Positions 1 through 7,895 of a stretch of DNA of 25,519 bases are shown here, in pieces (the stretch's first letter is position 1; each line of letters starts with the position of its first letter). The notes beneath the pieces are model-generated. The model ran no database searches. It was not told the DNA's origin and saw only the letters and a program-made list of their open reading frames with translations. A program made the position numbers and the translations under genes. The stretch covers positions 1 through 25,519 of the forward strand of contig JAJZLX010000430.1 of NCBI GenBank assembly GCA_021850555.1, given 5' to 3'. The stretch is from Pseudomonadota bacterium. GTDB taxonomy: Bacteria; Pseudomonadota; Gammaproteobacteria; Steroidobacterales; Steroidobacteraceae.

Positions 1-146
1 CCATCGAGCTGATCGATGTGGACAGCGATGCGCTGCTGCAGCGCCGCCACGGATTGCACGTGCCGGTGCTCCTGCTCGATGGCACGGTGGTCTGCCGCCA
101 CCGGCTCGATGCGCCTGAGCTGCAGCGAATGCTCAGGCGCGTATAA
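1..146 (+). CDS. Glutaredoxin-family protein (DUF836-like), 3' end only
   Basis: Only the last 47 codons are in the window, reading in frame from position 3 to the TAA at 144-146. The visible part reads IELIDVDSD, then HVPVLLLDG, then a short C-terminal helix. This matches the C-terminal half of small glutaredoxin-like proteins (DUF836), where the cis-Pro of the thioredoxin fold lies in a VPVL motif. The N-terminal CxxC region that would confirm redox activity is outside the window. Genes of this family often sit just upstream of lepA in gammaproteobacteria, which supports the call. Its role is probably a small cytosolic thiol-disulfide protein, but its substrate is not known to me. Confidence 0.75.
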   Translation, partial: IELIDVDSDALLQRRHGLHVPVLLLDGTVVCRHRLDAPELQRMLRRV

Positions 147-147
147 T
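139..147 (+). promoter_or_regulatory. Possible sigma70 -10 element before lepA
   Basis: A perfect TATAAT lies at 142-147, overlapping the stop codon of the glutaredoxin-like gene and 63 bases before the lepA start. No good -35 is visible at 16-18 bases upstream, and there is no extended -10 TGn. It may be an internal promoter for lepA or a chance match. Confidence 0.2.
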
Positions 148-210
148 CGCGCGCCATATCAATCCCGCAGCCGTGAAAACCTGGCGCGGCAGAGAACGCG
201 ACCCGGATTC

Positions 211-2004
211 ATGCGGCTCATACGTAATTTCTCGATCATTGCGCACGTCGATCACGGCAAGTCCACTCTCGCCGATCGTTTCATCCAGCTCTGCCGGGGT
301 CTGGATGACCGGGAGATGCAGGCCCAGGTGCTCGATTCCATGGACCTGGAGCGTGAGCGGGGCATTACCATCAAGGCCCAGAGCGTGACCCTGTACTACG
401 AGGCGCACGACGGACAGCGCTACCAGCTGAACATGATCGATACCCCGGGGCACGTGGATTTCTCGTATGAAGTCTCGCGGTCGCTGGCTGCATGCGACGG
501 TGCGCTGCTGCTCGTCGACGCCTCCCAGGGGGTGGAAGCGCAGAGCGTGGCCAACTGCTACACCGCGATCGAGCAGGGTCTGGAAGTCCTGCCCGTCATC
601 AACAAGATTGATCTGCCCTCCGCGGACCCGGAGCGGGTGATGCGCGAGATCGAGGAGATCATCGGCATCGAGGCGCGGGATGCGGTGCGTGTGAGCGCCA
701 AGACGGGCGAGGGGGTGCCGGAGCTGCTCGAGACGCTGATCCGGCGTATTCCTGCGCCCAAGGGCGAGCCGCAAGCGCCCCTGCAGGCGCTGATCATCGA
801 TTCGTGGTTCGACAACTACGTCGGGGTGGTGTCGCTCGTGCGGGTGGTCAACGGCGCGGTGCGCACGGGCGAGAAGATCCGCGTGGTGTCCACCGGACGT
901 GCGCACACCGTCGATCGGCTGGGGCGCTTCACCCCGAAGCCGATCGTCGAGCAGGAGCTTTCGGCCGGGGACGTGGGCTTCATTGTGGCCGGCATCAAGG
1001 AGATCGACGGCGCTCCGGTGGGCGACACCATCACGCTCGAGAGCCGCCCGGCATCCGCGCCCCTGCCGGGGTTCAGGCAGATCAAGCCGCGGGTGTTCGC
1101 AGGGCTCTTTCCGATCAATTCCGAGGACTACGAGAGCTTTCGCGACGCGCTCGCCAAGCTGCGTCTCAACGACTCGGCGCTGCACTACGAGCCGGAGGTT
1201 TCCGGTGCGCTCGGGTTCGGATTCCGCTGCGGGTTCCTCGGGCTTCTGCACATGGACATCGTGCAGGAGCGCCTGGAGCGCGAATACCACCTCGATCTGG
1301 TCACCAGCGCCCCCACGGTGGTGTACGAGGTGGCCCGTACCGATGGCGAGATCGAGTACGTGGACAACCCCGCGAAGCTCCCGCCCGCCAACGAGATCGA
1401 GGAGATCCGCGAGCCGATCATCACCGCCAACATACTGGTGCCGCCCGATCACGTCGGCGCGGTGCTCAAGCTCTGCAACGACAAGCGCGGCGTGCAGAGG
1501 AAGATGCTCTACCTCGGCACGCAGGTCTCGCTGCAGTACGAGCTGCCGCTCGCCGAGGTGGTGCTCGATTTCTTCGATCGGCTGAAGTCGGTGAGCCGCG
1601 GCTACGCTTCGTTCGACTACGAGTTCTCGCACTTCCAGGCCGCCCCGCTGGTGAAGCTCGACATCCTGATCAACGGGGAGCGGGTGGATGCGCTCTCGAT
1701 CATCGTGCACCGCGAGAGCGCCTACCAGCGCGGCCGCGAGCTGGTCGACAAGATGCACGAGCTCATCCCGCGGCAGATGTTCGAGGTGGCCGTGCAGGCG
1801 GCCATCGGCAGCGCGATCATCGCGCGCGCCACGGTCAAGGCGTTGCGCAAGAACGTGCTGGCCAAGTGCTACGGTGGCGACATCAGCCGCAAACGCAAGC
1901 TGCTCGAGAAGCAAAAAGAAGGCAAGAAACGCATGAAACAGCTGGGTCGGGTCGAGATTCCGCAGGAGGCGTTCCTCGCCGTCCTGAAAGTGGGCCACAA
2001 ATAG
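211..2004 (+). CDS. lepA: Elongation factor 4 (LepA), ribosome back-translocase GTPase
   Basis: LepA/EF4 is a ribosome-binding translational GTPase linked to back-translocation and to 30S biogenesis. The protein has 597 residues, close to the 599 of E. coli. Visible GTPase motifs are G1 AHVDHGKST at 11-19, G3 DTPGH at 77-81 and G4 NKID at 131-134. They are followed by the EF-G-like domains and the basic LepA C-terminal domain ending in a [20 protein letters not shown] tail. The frame is open further upstream, but residues before the ATG at 211 are cysteine-rich and unlike the family, while [17 protein letters not shown] is the typical N-terminus. The ribosome-binding site is weak (AGAG near 191). 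It is followed 88 bases later by lepB, the classic lepAB arrangement. Confidence 0.98.
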   Translation: MRLIRNFSIIAHVDHGKSTLADRFIQLCRGLDDREMQAQVLDSMDLERERGITIKAQSVTLYYEAHDGQRYQLNMIDTPGHVDFSYEVSRSLAACDGALLLVDASQGVEAQSVANCYTAIEQGLEVLPVINKIDLPSADPERVMREIEEIIGIEARDAVRVSAKTGEGVPELLETLIRRIPAPKGEPQAPLQALIIDSWFDNYVGVVSLVRVVNGAVRTGEKIRVVSTGRAHTVDRLGRFTPKPIVEQELSAGDVGFIVAGIKEIDGAPVGDTITLESRPASAPLPGFRQIKPRVFAGLFPINSEDYESFRDALAKLRLNDSALHYEPEVSGALGFGFRCGFLGLLHMDIVQERLEREYHLDLVTSAPTVVYEVARTDGEIEYVDNPAKLPPANEIEEIREPIITANILVPPDHVGAVLKLCNDKRGVQRKMLYLGTQVSLQYELPLAEVVLDFFDRLKSVSRGYASFDYEFSHFQAAPLVKLDILINGERVDALSIIVHRESAYQRGRELVDKMHELIPRQMFEVAVQAAIGSAIIARATVKALRKNVLAKCYGGDISRKRKLLEKQKEGKKRMKQLGRVEIPQEAFLAVLKVGHK

Positions 2005-2012
2005 CGCCGGGG

Positions 2013-2034
2013 GGGCACGTGAGAACAAGTGCCC
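2013..2034 (+). repeat. Inverted repeat in lepA-lepB spacer
   Basis: GGGCAC at 2013-2018 and GTGCCC at 2029-2034 can pair with a 10-base loop, just after the lepA stop. A pyrimidine-rich stretch follows, with two copies of AGTTCCCG at 2054-2061 and 2065-2072. There is no clean T-run, so this is at most a weak attenuator or an RNA-processing stem. Confidence 0.3.
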
Positions 2035-2092
2035 GACGTTTCCCAATTCCTCAAGTTCCCGTTTAGTTCCCGAAGTCACCCATGGAGTCCTC

Positions 2093-3190
2093 ATGCCGTC
2101 CGTCGTGATGCAGCTCATCATCGTTCTCTCGTGGCTGGCGATCCCGGTGGGCCTGGTATGCTTCATCGACGACTGGCTGTTGAGGCCCGCGCGCAGGCTG
2201 AAGGCCGGCGAGGCGCCCGCCGAGCACGCGCTCGTCAGGCTCTGCTACCGCGCGCTGCCGATCGTCGTCGTGGCGGTGGTGCTGCGGATATTCATCTCCG
2301 AGACGCTCAACTTCAGCGCCGTGCTGGTCATCATCACCGCCGTGACGGGGCTCGTGTGGCTGCTCGATGCGCTGCTGCTCGCCCCGCGGCGCAGCCGCGG
2401 CGCCAAGGCCGCAGGCGTGCAGCCCGCCTCGCGGATCGAGCCGACCACGGTGGACTACGCGCGCAGCTTCTTTCCGGTGGCGATCGTGGTGCTGCTCGTG
2501 CGCTCGTTCCTGTTCGAGCCGTTCCGCATCCCCTCCGATTCCATGATGCCGACGCTGCTCGACGGGGACTTCATCGTGGTGGAGAAGTTTTCCTACGGCC
2601 TGCGCCTGCCGATCACTCACACCAAGATCCTGAACACCGGCGAGCCGCACCTCGGCGACGTGGCGGTGTTTCGCCCGCCGTTCAAGCTGTCCCAGGACTG
2701 GATCAAGCGCGTGGTGGGTCTTCCGGGCGATCACGTGGTGGTGCGCCACGATCGCATCACCATCAACGGGCACAAGGTGCCCTTCGAGGTGACCGGCAAA
2801 TACAGCGACGGCTGCTACGAGAACATGCAGATCGCCACGGAGCACATCGGCACGCACGTGCACCAGGCGCTGCTGTGCCCGGTGCCGCTCGAGGTCACGC
2901 AGGATCCGCTGCCGACCTGTCCGCGGGCCGATGCGCGCGGGTATTTCTGCGGCGGTAACCCGCCCCCGGATGCCCTGCCGCTCACCGAGCCGGCGCTGTT
3001 CGACAGGACCGTGCCGCCCAAATCGTACATGATGATGGGCGACAATCGCGACAACAGCGACGACAGCCGCTTCTGGGGCTTCGTGCCGCAGAAGGACCTC
3101 GTCGGCAAGGCGACCTACATCTGGTTCAACTGGGACGTCGAACGCAAGGGCGGCCCGATCTGGAGCCGCATCGGCATGAAGATCAAGTAA
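2093..3190 (+). CDS. lepB: Signal peptidase I
   Basis: LepB is the inner-membrane serine-lysine protease that removes signal peptides from exported preproteins. The catalytic nucleophile is Ser150 in IPSDSMMPTL and the general base is Lys205 in DWIKRVVGLPGD. The later family box MMGDNRDNSDDSR is also present. Hydrophobic segments near residues 7-25, 55-69, 76-96 and 125-140 anchor it, so at 365 residues it is longer than the 324-residue E. coli enzyme and carries extra N-terminal membrane segments. Between the catalytic Lys and the GDNRDNS box is a long insertion with four cysteines. The ATG at 2093 has GGAG at 2084-2087. An in-frame ATG at 2108 is the alternative. It lies in the lepA-lepB-DUF4845-rnc run. 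Confidence 0.97.
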   Translation: MPSVVMQLIIVLSWLAIPVGLVCFIDDWLLRPARRLKAGEAPAEHALVRLCYRALPIVVVAVVLRIFISETLNFSAVLVIITAVTGLVWLLDALLLAPRRSRGAKAAGVQPASRIEPTTVDYARSFFPVAIVVLLVRSFLFEPFRIPSDSMMPTLLDGDFIVVEKFSYGLRLPITHTKILNTGEPHLGDVAVFRPPFKLSQDWIKRVVGLPGDHVVVRHDRITINGHKVPFEVTGKYSDGCYENMQIATEHIGTHVHQALLCPVPLEVTQDPLPTCPRADARGYFCGGNPPPDALPLTEPALFDRTVPPKSYMMMGDNRDNSDDSRFWGFVPQKDLVGKATYIWFNWDVERKGGPIWSRIGMKIK

Positions 3191-3201
3191 AGGGGGGGGC
3201 G

Positions 3202-3576
3202 ATGCATCGACAACGCGGAATCACGCTGATCGGCTGGCTGGTGCTCCTGATACCGCTTACCCTGGTCGTGTACGCGGGCATCCGTCTGATACCGGTGTAT
3301 CTGAATTACATGAACGTGTCGCACACGCTCGAGGAGGTGGCGAGCAAGTATCGCAGCGGCGGGGGGGCGCAGAGCGTCAGCCAGATCCAGAATGCGATCG
3401 GGCGGCACTTCGAGATCGATGAGGTGAACTACCCCACCGTCAATGACATCGCGATCACCCGCGATGGGGCCGGCTGGCGCGTGGAGGCGGCTTACTACGA
3501 TTACGCGCCGCTGTTCGGCCCGCTGTCCATCCAGGTCAAATTCGACAAATCCGTCACCTTTGGCCGCGGTGGATAG
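3202..3576 (+). CDS. DUF4845 membrane-anchored protein
   Basis: This 124-residue protein has one N-terminal hydrophobic segment (about residues 8-28) and a soluble domain predicted to face the periplasm. It fits the DUF4845 family, which is almost always found between lepB and rnc in gammaproteobacteria. Its N-terminus, QRGITLIGWLVLL, resembles the class III signal of type IV pilins (G, then F/I-T-L-I), but the conserved Glu5 of pilins is missing, being Gly here. No function is known to me. A very purine-rich ribosome-binding site (AAAGGGGGGG) lies just before the ATG. The last codons overlap the proposed GTG start of rnc. Confidence 0.85.
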   Translation: MHRQRGITLIGWLVLLIPLTLVVYAGIRLIPVYLNYMNVSHTLEEVASKYRSGGGAQSVSQIQNAIGRHFEIDEVNYPTVNDIAITRDGAGWRVEAAYYDYAPLFGPLSIQVKFDKSVTFGRGG

Positions 3577-4273
3577 AGCGGATTGGCCTCGGGCCTGGCT
3601 GCAGGAGCGGCTCGGTTACGCGCCGCGCGAGGAGAGACTGTTCCGCGCCGCGCTCACGCATCGCAGTGCGCCTGGCCCGAACAATGAGCGTCTGGAGTTT
3701 CTCGGCGATGCGGTGCTCAACCTCGTGGTGGCGCGGCACCTGTTCGAGGCCTTCCCCGAGGCCACCGAAGGGGATTTGAGCCGTCTGCGGGCCCGGGTCG
3801 TGAGCGGGGAGCCGCTCGCGCAGGTGGCCGCCTCGCTCGAGCTCGGAGAGGCGCTCAAGCTCGGCACCGGGGAGCTCAAGACCGGCGGCTTTCGTCGCGA
3901 GTCGATCCTCGCCGATGCGCTCGAGGCGCTCTTCGGGGCGATGTTTCTCGACGGCGGCCTCGAGGCGGCCGAGGCGCTCATCACCCGGTTGCTCGGGCCG
4001 CGCATCGCCTCGCTCCCGGCCCCGGAGGCGCTGAAGGACCCCAAGACCCGGCTGCAGGAGCACCTGCAGTCGCGCGGCCTGGCCCTGCCGGCCTATTCCG
4101 TGGACGGGGTCGAGGGCGAGCCGCATGCGCAGACCTTCACGGTCCGCTGCCGGGTTAAGGACCTGGGGCTTGACGCTCAAGGCAAGGGATCGAGCCGCCG
4201 GCGCGCCGAACAGGAGGCGGCCGAGCGCATACTGGCTCTCATCGACTCGGGTTGCGACCCGCATCATTCATGA
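3569..4273 (+). CDS. rnc: Ribonuclease III
   Basis: RNase III cleaves double-stranded RNA and processes rRNA precursors and some mRNAs. With the GTG start at 3569 the protein has 234 residues (E. coli 226). The signature NERLEFLGD is at 39-47. The acidic residues expected for metal binding and catalysis are all present: E40, E43, D47, E67, D116 and E119, each offset by two from E. coli. The C-terminal dsRNA-binding domain shows the GKGSSRRRAEQEAA helix. The frame is open further upstream, but inside DUF4845. The GTG start overlaps the DUF4845 stop by 8 bases and puts RLGY at the expected distance from the N-terminus. A TTG at 3560 is an alternative start. Confidence 0.96.
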   Translation: MDRADWPRAWLQERLGYAPREERLFRAALTHRSAPGPNNERLEFLGDAVLNLVVARHLFEAFPEATEGDLSRLRARVVSGEPLAQVAASLELGEALKLGTGELKTGGFRRESILADALEALFGAMFLDGGLEAAEALITRLLGPRIASLPAPEALKDPKTRLQEHLQSRGLALPAYSVDGVEGEPHAQTFTVRCRVKDLGLDAQGKGSSRRRAEQEAAERILALIDSGCDPHHS

Positions 4274-4307
4274 TCCAATCAATCACTGCTTCGTCCGGAA
4301 CGCGCCC

Positions 4308-5204
4308 TTGAGCGAGTCACCTGAATTGCATTGCGGCTTCGCGGCGCTCGTCGGGCGCCCGAATGTCGGCAAGTCGACGCTGCTCAACGCGCTGGTGGGG
4401 CAGAAGCTGAGCATCGTGACCCCGCGGCCGCAGACCACCCGGCACCGGATCCTCGGGCTCGTGCAGCGCCCGGATGCGCAGATCGCCTTTGTCGATACCC
4501 CGGGCCTGCACCAGCACGCGCGCCGGGCGCTCAACAAGGCCATGAACCGCACCGCCGCGACGGCCCTGGAGGACGCGGACCTGGTGGTGCTGGTGGTGCA
4601 GGCGCTCGCCTGGACGGGCGAGGACGAGCTCGTCTTGAGCCGCATCGTGCGCTCGGGAAAGCCGGCCGTGGCGGTCATCAACAAGGTCGATCAGGTGCGG
4701 CCTAAGGAGCGGCTGCTGCCGTATCTGAAGCAACTCGGCGAGCGCCATGACTTCAAGGCTCTGGTGCCGGTGTCGGCGCTCAAGGGGCAGGGACTGGAGG
4801 ATCTCTTGAGCATCATCTCGGCGCAGCTGCCGCTTTCCCCGCCGCTGTTTCCCCGGGACGAGCTGACGGACCGGAGCTTGAAGTTCCGAATCGCCGAGAT
4901 GATTCGGGAGAAGTTGACGCTCGAGCTCAACCAGGAGGTGCCCTACGGCATTGCGGTGGAGGTGGAGCGGCTGGCCGAGGAGGACGGACAGCTCGCCGTC
5001 GACGCGGCGATCTGGGTGGACCGCGAGGGCCAGAAGCCGATCGTGATCGGGGCGCGGGGTGAGCGGCTGAAGCGGGTGGGCCGCTCCGCCCGGCTGGCGC
5101 TCAATGCGCTGCTCGAGCGGCGGCTGCACCTGACGCTGTGGGTGAAGGTGCGCGAGAACTGGGCGGACAACGCCCGCGCGCTGAAGGACCTGGAGCTCGA
5201 GTAG
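4308..5204 (+). CDS. era: GTPase Era, 16S rRNA/30S assembly factor
   Basis: Era binds the 3' end of 16S rRNA and checks 30S maturation. The GTPase domain shows G1 GRPNVGKST at 16-24, G3 DTPG at 63-66 and G4 NKVD at 125-128. The C-terminal KH domain contains the IGARGERLKRVG loop. There is no ATG near the expected N-terminus. A TTG at 4308, with GGAA at 4297-4300, gives MSESPELHCGFAALVGRP, which closely matches the start of E. coli Era (MSIDKSYCGF...) and yields 298 residues against 301. A TTG at 4326 is a less likely alternative. The gene follows rnc by 34 bases, the conserved rnc-era pairing. Confidence 0.96.
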   Translation: MSESPELHCGFAALVGRPNVGKSTLLNALVGQKLSIVTPRPQTTRHRILGLVQRPDAQIAFVDTPGLHQHARRALNKAMNRTAATALEDADLVVLVVQALAWTGEDELVLSRIVRSGKPAVAVINKVDQVRPKERLLPYLKQLGERHDFKALVPVSALKGQGLEDLLSIISAQLPLSPPLFPRDELTDRSLKFRIAEMIREKLTLELNQEVPYGIAVEVERLAEEDGQLAVDAAIWVDREGQKPIVIGARGERLKRVGRSARLALNALLERRLHLTLWVKVRENWADNARALKDLELE

Positions 5205-5210
5205 CAACGC

Positions 5211-5948
5211 ATGAGCGGGCAGTCCCGCCGAGTACAGCTCTCGCCGGGCTACCTGCTGCACCATCGTCCCTACCGGGAGAGTGGCAGGATCCTCGAGGTG
5301 CTGGTGCGCGAGCACGGGCGGCTGACGCTGTTTGCCCGGGGCGTGAGCGGCCCGAAATCCAGGCTCGCGGCGGCGCTGCAGCCCTTCCAGCCGCTGCTGC
5401 TCTCCTTTCACCTCGGGCGCGAGGCCGGTCAGCTCTCGGGGGCGGAGTGCGCCGAGCCCGTTGCCCCGCTGCCCCCGGGGAGCCTCATGGCGGCGTTCTA
5501 CCTCAACGAGTTGCTGCTGAAGCTCACCTCGCGGCACGATCCGGCGCCGGAGCTGTTTGACGATTACCGCCAGGCGCTCGAGCGGTTTCGAGAAGGAGGG
5601 CCGCCGGAGCGGACACTGCGCCTGTTCGAGCGGCGCCTGCTCTGGAGCCTGGGGTACGGCGTGACGCTCTCGGAGGAAAGCAACGGCAGCCCCGTCGAGG
5701 AGGAGGGCTTTTACCGCTTTCGGCCCTCGCAGGGCCTGTACCGGGTGGGGGCCGATGACCCGGGGGTGCTCGCGGGCCGATCGCTGCTGGCCCTCGAGCG
5801 CGAGGCGCTCGAGGGGGAGCGGGCGCTCACCGATGCGCGCCGGCTCCTCAAGGCGGCGCTCGATGAGTGCCTGGAGGGCCGGGAGCTCGCGACGCGGCGG
5901 GTGGCGAGGGCGGTGGCGCGCAAGAGTTCGCATCCTGAGCGCGAGTAA
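5211..5948 (+). CDS. recO: DNA repair protein RecO
   Basis: RecO works with RecR and RecF to load RecA on SSB-coated single-stranded DNA in gap repair. The protein has 245 residues (E. coli 242). The N-terminal OB-fold portion shows the family pattern of [16 protein letters not shown] followed by [11 protein letters not shown], and the helical region contains [12 protein letters not shown] and [15 protein letters not shown]. No zinc-binding cysteine cluster is present, as in enterobacterial RecO. The ATG lies 6 bases after the era stop, so the two are probably translated from one mRNA. The usual gammaproteobacterial order era-recO-pdxJ supports the call. Confidence 0.94.
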   Translation: MSGQSRRVQLSPGYLLHHRPYRESGRILEVLVREHGRLTLFARGVSGPKSRLAAALQPFQPLLLSFHLGREAGQLSGAECAEPVAPLPPGSLMAAFYLNELLLKLTSRHDPAPELFDDYRQALERFREGGPPERTLRLFERRLLWSLGYGVTLSEESNGSPVEEEGFYRFRPSQGLYRVGADDPGVLAGRSLLALEREALEGERALTDARRLLKAALDECLEGRELATRRVARAVARKSSHPERE

Positions 5949-6004
5949 GTAAGAATTGTGCCGGTTGCCAGTCGGTTCGAGCGCCGAGCTCAAAGGACAG
6001 GTCA

Positions 6005-6739
6005 GTGACTCACTCATCCATCGCCTTAGGCGTGAACATCGACCACATCGCGACGCTGCGCCAGGCGCGGCGCGGGAACTGTCCGGATCCGGTGCACGCC
6101 GCGCTCGCCGCCGAGATGGCCGGCGCCGACAGCATCACGCTGCACCTGCGTGAGGATCGCCGCCACATCCAGGATGCCGATGTGCGCGTGCTGAGGGGTC
6201 TGCTCAAGACACACATGAACCTCGAGATGGCGGTGACGGAGGAAATGCTGGCCATCGCCGCCGAGGTGCGGCCCGCGCACTGCTGCCTGGTGCCGGAGAA
6301 CCGCCGGGAAATCACCACCGAGGGCGGTCTCGATGTCCTCTCCCAGGAGGGCAGATTGCGCCCGGCGCTCGAGCGGCTGCGGGCGCACGGGGTGCGGGTG
6401 GCCCTGTTCATCGACCCGGAGCCGGAGCAGGTGGAGGCGGCCTCGAGGGTCGCGGCGCCGGCCATCGAGCTGCACACCGGCGCCTACGCCGAGGCGAGCG
6501 GTGCGGCGAGGGCAAAGGAGCTCGAGCGTCTCATCGCCTGCGCCCGGCTCGGGGCGGGCCGCGGCATGGAGGTGCACGCCGGCCACGGTCTCGACTATCA
6601 AAACGTCCAGCCGGTCGCGGCCATCGCCGAGATCGTCGAGCTGAACATCGGACATGCCATCGTGGCGCGGGCCGTGTTCGAGGGCCTCGGCGCGGCCGTG
6701 CGCGAGATGAAGGCGTTGATGACCGCCGCGCGCGCATGA
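6005..6739 (+). CDS. pdxJ: Pyridoxine 5'-phosphate synthase
   Basis: PdxJ condenses 3-amino-1-hydroxyacetone phosphate with 1-deoxyxylulose 5-phosphate in DXP-dependent vitamin B6 synthesis. It is a 244-residue TIM barrel (E. coli 243). Family blocks are [17 protein letters not shown] near the N-terminus, [34 protein letters not shown] and [11 protein letters not shown]. His47, Glu74 and His194 match the active-site H45, E72 and H193 of E. coli. The start is GTG at 6005 with AAGGA centred near 5993. No ATG fits the conserved N-terminus. The end overlaps the acpS start as ATGA. Confidence 0.97.
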   Translation: MTHSSIALGVNIDHIATLRQARRGNCPDPVHAALAAEMAGADSITLHLREDRRHIQDADVRVLRGLLKTHMNLEMAVTEEMLAIAAEVRPAHCCLVPENRREITTEGGLDVLSQEGRLRPALERLRAHGVRVALFIDPEPEQVEAASRVAAPAIELHTGAYAEASGAARAKELERLIACARLGAGRGMEVHAGHGLDYQNVQPVAAIAEIVELNIGHAIVARAVFEGLGAAVREMKALMTAARA

Positions 6740-7122
6740 TCTTCGGCATTGGGGTCGATGCGCTCTCGGCCGAGCGCGTAGGCAAGGCTCTCGAGCGTCA
6801 CGGCGAGCGCTTCGTCGAGCGGCTGCTGATGCCGCAGGAGCGGGCGCAGCTCGAGCGTACGAAGCGCCGCGAGCGCTTTCTCGCCATGCGCTTCGCGGCC
6901 AAGGAGGCCATCGTGAAGGCGATGGGCACGGGTTTCGCGCACGGTGTCTGGATCCGCGACGTCGGGGTGGTGCAGAACAGCTGGGGCCGGCCCGAGGTGG
7001 TGTATTCGCCGCGCGGGGAGCGGGTTCGCCGCTGCCTCGGGATCGGCGAAGGGTATGTCACGCTCACCGACGAGGCCGGCCTCGTGGTCGCGGTCGCGGT
7101 GCTCATGAGGGCCGGTCAATGA
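6736..7122 (+). CDS. acpS: Holo-[acyl-carrier-protein] synthase
   Basis: AcpS transfers 4'-phosphopantetheine from CoA to apo-ACP, activating it for fatty acid synthesis. The protein has 128 residues, normal for the family. The N-terminal [12 protein letters not shown] block holds the Mg-binding Asp8, and [15 protein letters not shown] holds the second metal ligand Glu57. These correspond to D9 and E58 in E. coli. The ATG at 6736 overlaps the pdxJ stop (ATGA), and its own stop overlaps the next gene the same way, so pdxJ-acpS-exonuclease look translationally coupled. pdxJ-acpS pairing is common in gammaproteobacteria. Confidence 0.96.
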   Translation: MIFGIGVDALSAERVGKALERHGERFVERLLMPQERAQLERTKRRERFLAMRFAAKEAIVKAMGTGFAHGVWIRDVGVVQNSWGRPEVVYSPRGERVRRCLGIGEGYVTLTDEAGLVVAVAVLMRAGQ

Positions 7123-7895
7123 ACTGTCTGGTATTCGACATCGAGACGGTGCCCGATGTGGCGCTCGGGCGGCGGCTCTACGGGCTCACCGGCCTGGCGG
7201 ACGAGGAGGTCGCCAAGGCGATGTTCGCGCTGCGCCGCCAGGACTCCGGCGGGGAGTTCCTGCCGTACGAGCAGCACCGGATCGTGGCGATCTCCTGCGT
7301 GCTGCGCAGCCGCGATGCCCTCAAGGTGTGGAGCCTCGGGGATGCGCAGGCTGAGGAGGCCGAGCTCATCGAGCGATTCTTCGACGGGCTCGAGCGCTTC
7401 TCGCCCGAGCTCGTCTCGTGGAACGGCTCGGGGTTCGATCTGCCGGTGCTGACCTATCGGGCCTTGCGCGCGGGCGTGCAGGCGGCCCGGTTCTGGGAAA
7501 CCGGCGACAACGACCCGGCGTTCCGCTACAACAACTACCTCAGCCGCTTCCATTGGCGGCACATCGACCTGATGGACGTGCTCTCCGGCTTCCAGGGGCG
7601 GGGCCGGGTCTCGCTCGAGCACATCGCCACGCTGCTCGGGCTTCCGGGCAAGCTCGGGTTCTCGGGCGCACAGGTCTGGGATGCCTTTCTCGCCGGCAAT
7701 CTGCCCGGCATCCGCCGCTATTGCGAGACCGACGTGCTCAACACCTACCTGGTGTACCTGCGCTTCGAGCTGCTGCGCGGCCGGCTCACGCGCGAGCGCC
7801 ACGCGCAGGAGGTCGAGCGGGTCAAGGCGCTGCTGCGCGCGGGCGAGGAGCCGCATTTCGGCGAGTTCCTTCGCGCCTGGGAGAGCGCGGCTTGA
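7119..7895 (+). CDS. Predicted 3'-5' exonuclease, DEDDy type, PolB-like
   Basis: A 258-residue protein with the three exonuclease motifs of the DnaQ-like DEDDy superfamily: Exo I Asp7-Ile-Glu9, Exo II Asn102...Asp107 in SWNGSGFDLPVL, and Exo III Tyr201-xxx-Asp205 in YCETDVLNTY. Overall it resembles the predicted PolB-like 3'-5' exonucleases (DNA_pol_B_exo2). These have only the nuclease domain and no polymerase, and I know of no settled biological role. The ATG overlaps the acpS stop (ATGA) and its stop overlaps the rlmD start (TTGA), so it is embedded in a coupled operon. Whether DNA or RNA is the substrate cannot be told from sequence. Confidence 0.9.
   Translation: MNCLVFDIETVPDVALGRRLYGLTGLADEEVAKAMFALRRQDSGGEFLPYEQHRIVAISCVLRSRDALKVWSLGDAQAEEAELIERFFDGLERFSPELVSWNGSGFDLPVLTYRALRAGVQAARFWETGDNDPAFRYNNYLSRFHWRHIDLMDVLSGFQGRGRVSLEHIATLLGLPGKLGFSGAQVWDAFLAGNLPGIRRYCETDVLNTYLVYLRFELLRGRLTRERHAQEVERVKALLRAGEEPHFGEFLRAWESAA

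Noticed and set aside
16..210. N-terminal extension of lepA
   Set aside because: It overlaps the glutaredoxin-like gene and is unlike any LepA N-terminus; the ATG at 211 gives the normal length.
133..2166. A 677-codon open frame antisense to lepA
   Set aside because: It is rich in His, Arg and Leu with no family features and mirrors lepA. High GC makes stop codons rare in this frame.
4317..6017. Long minus-strand frame antisense to era and recO
   Set aside because: Low-complexity Gln/Arg/Leu composition and full overlap with two well-supported genes.
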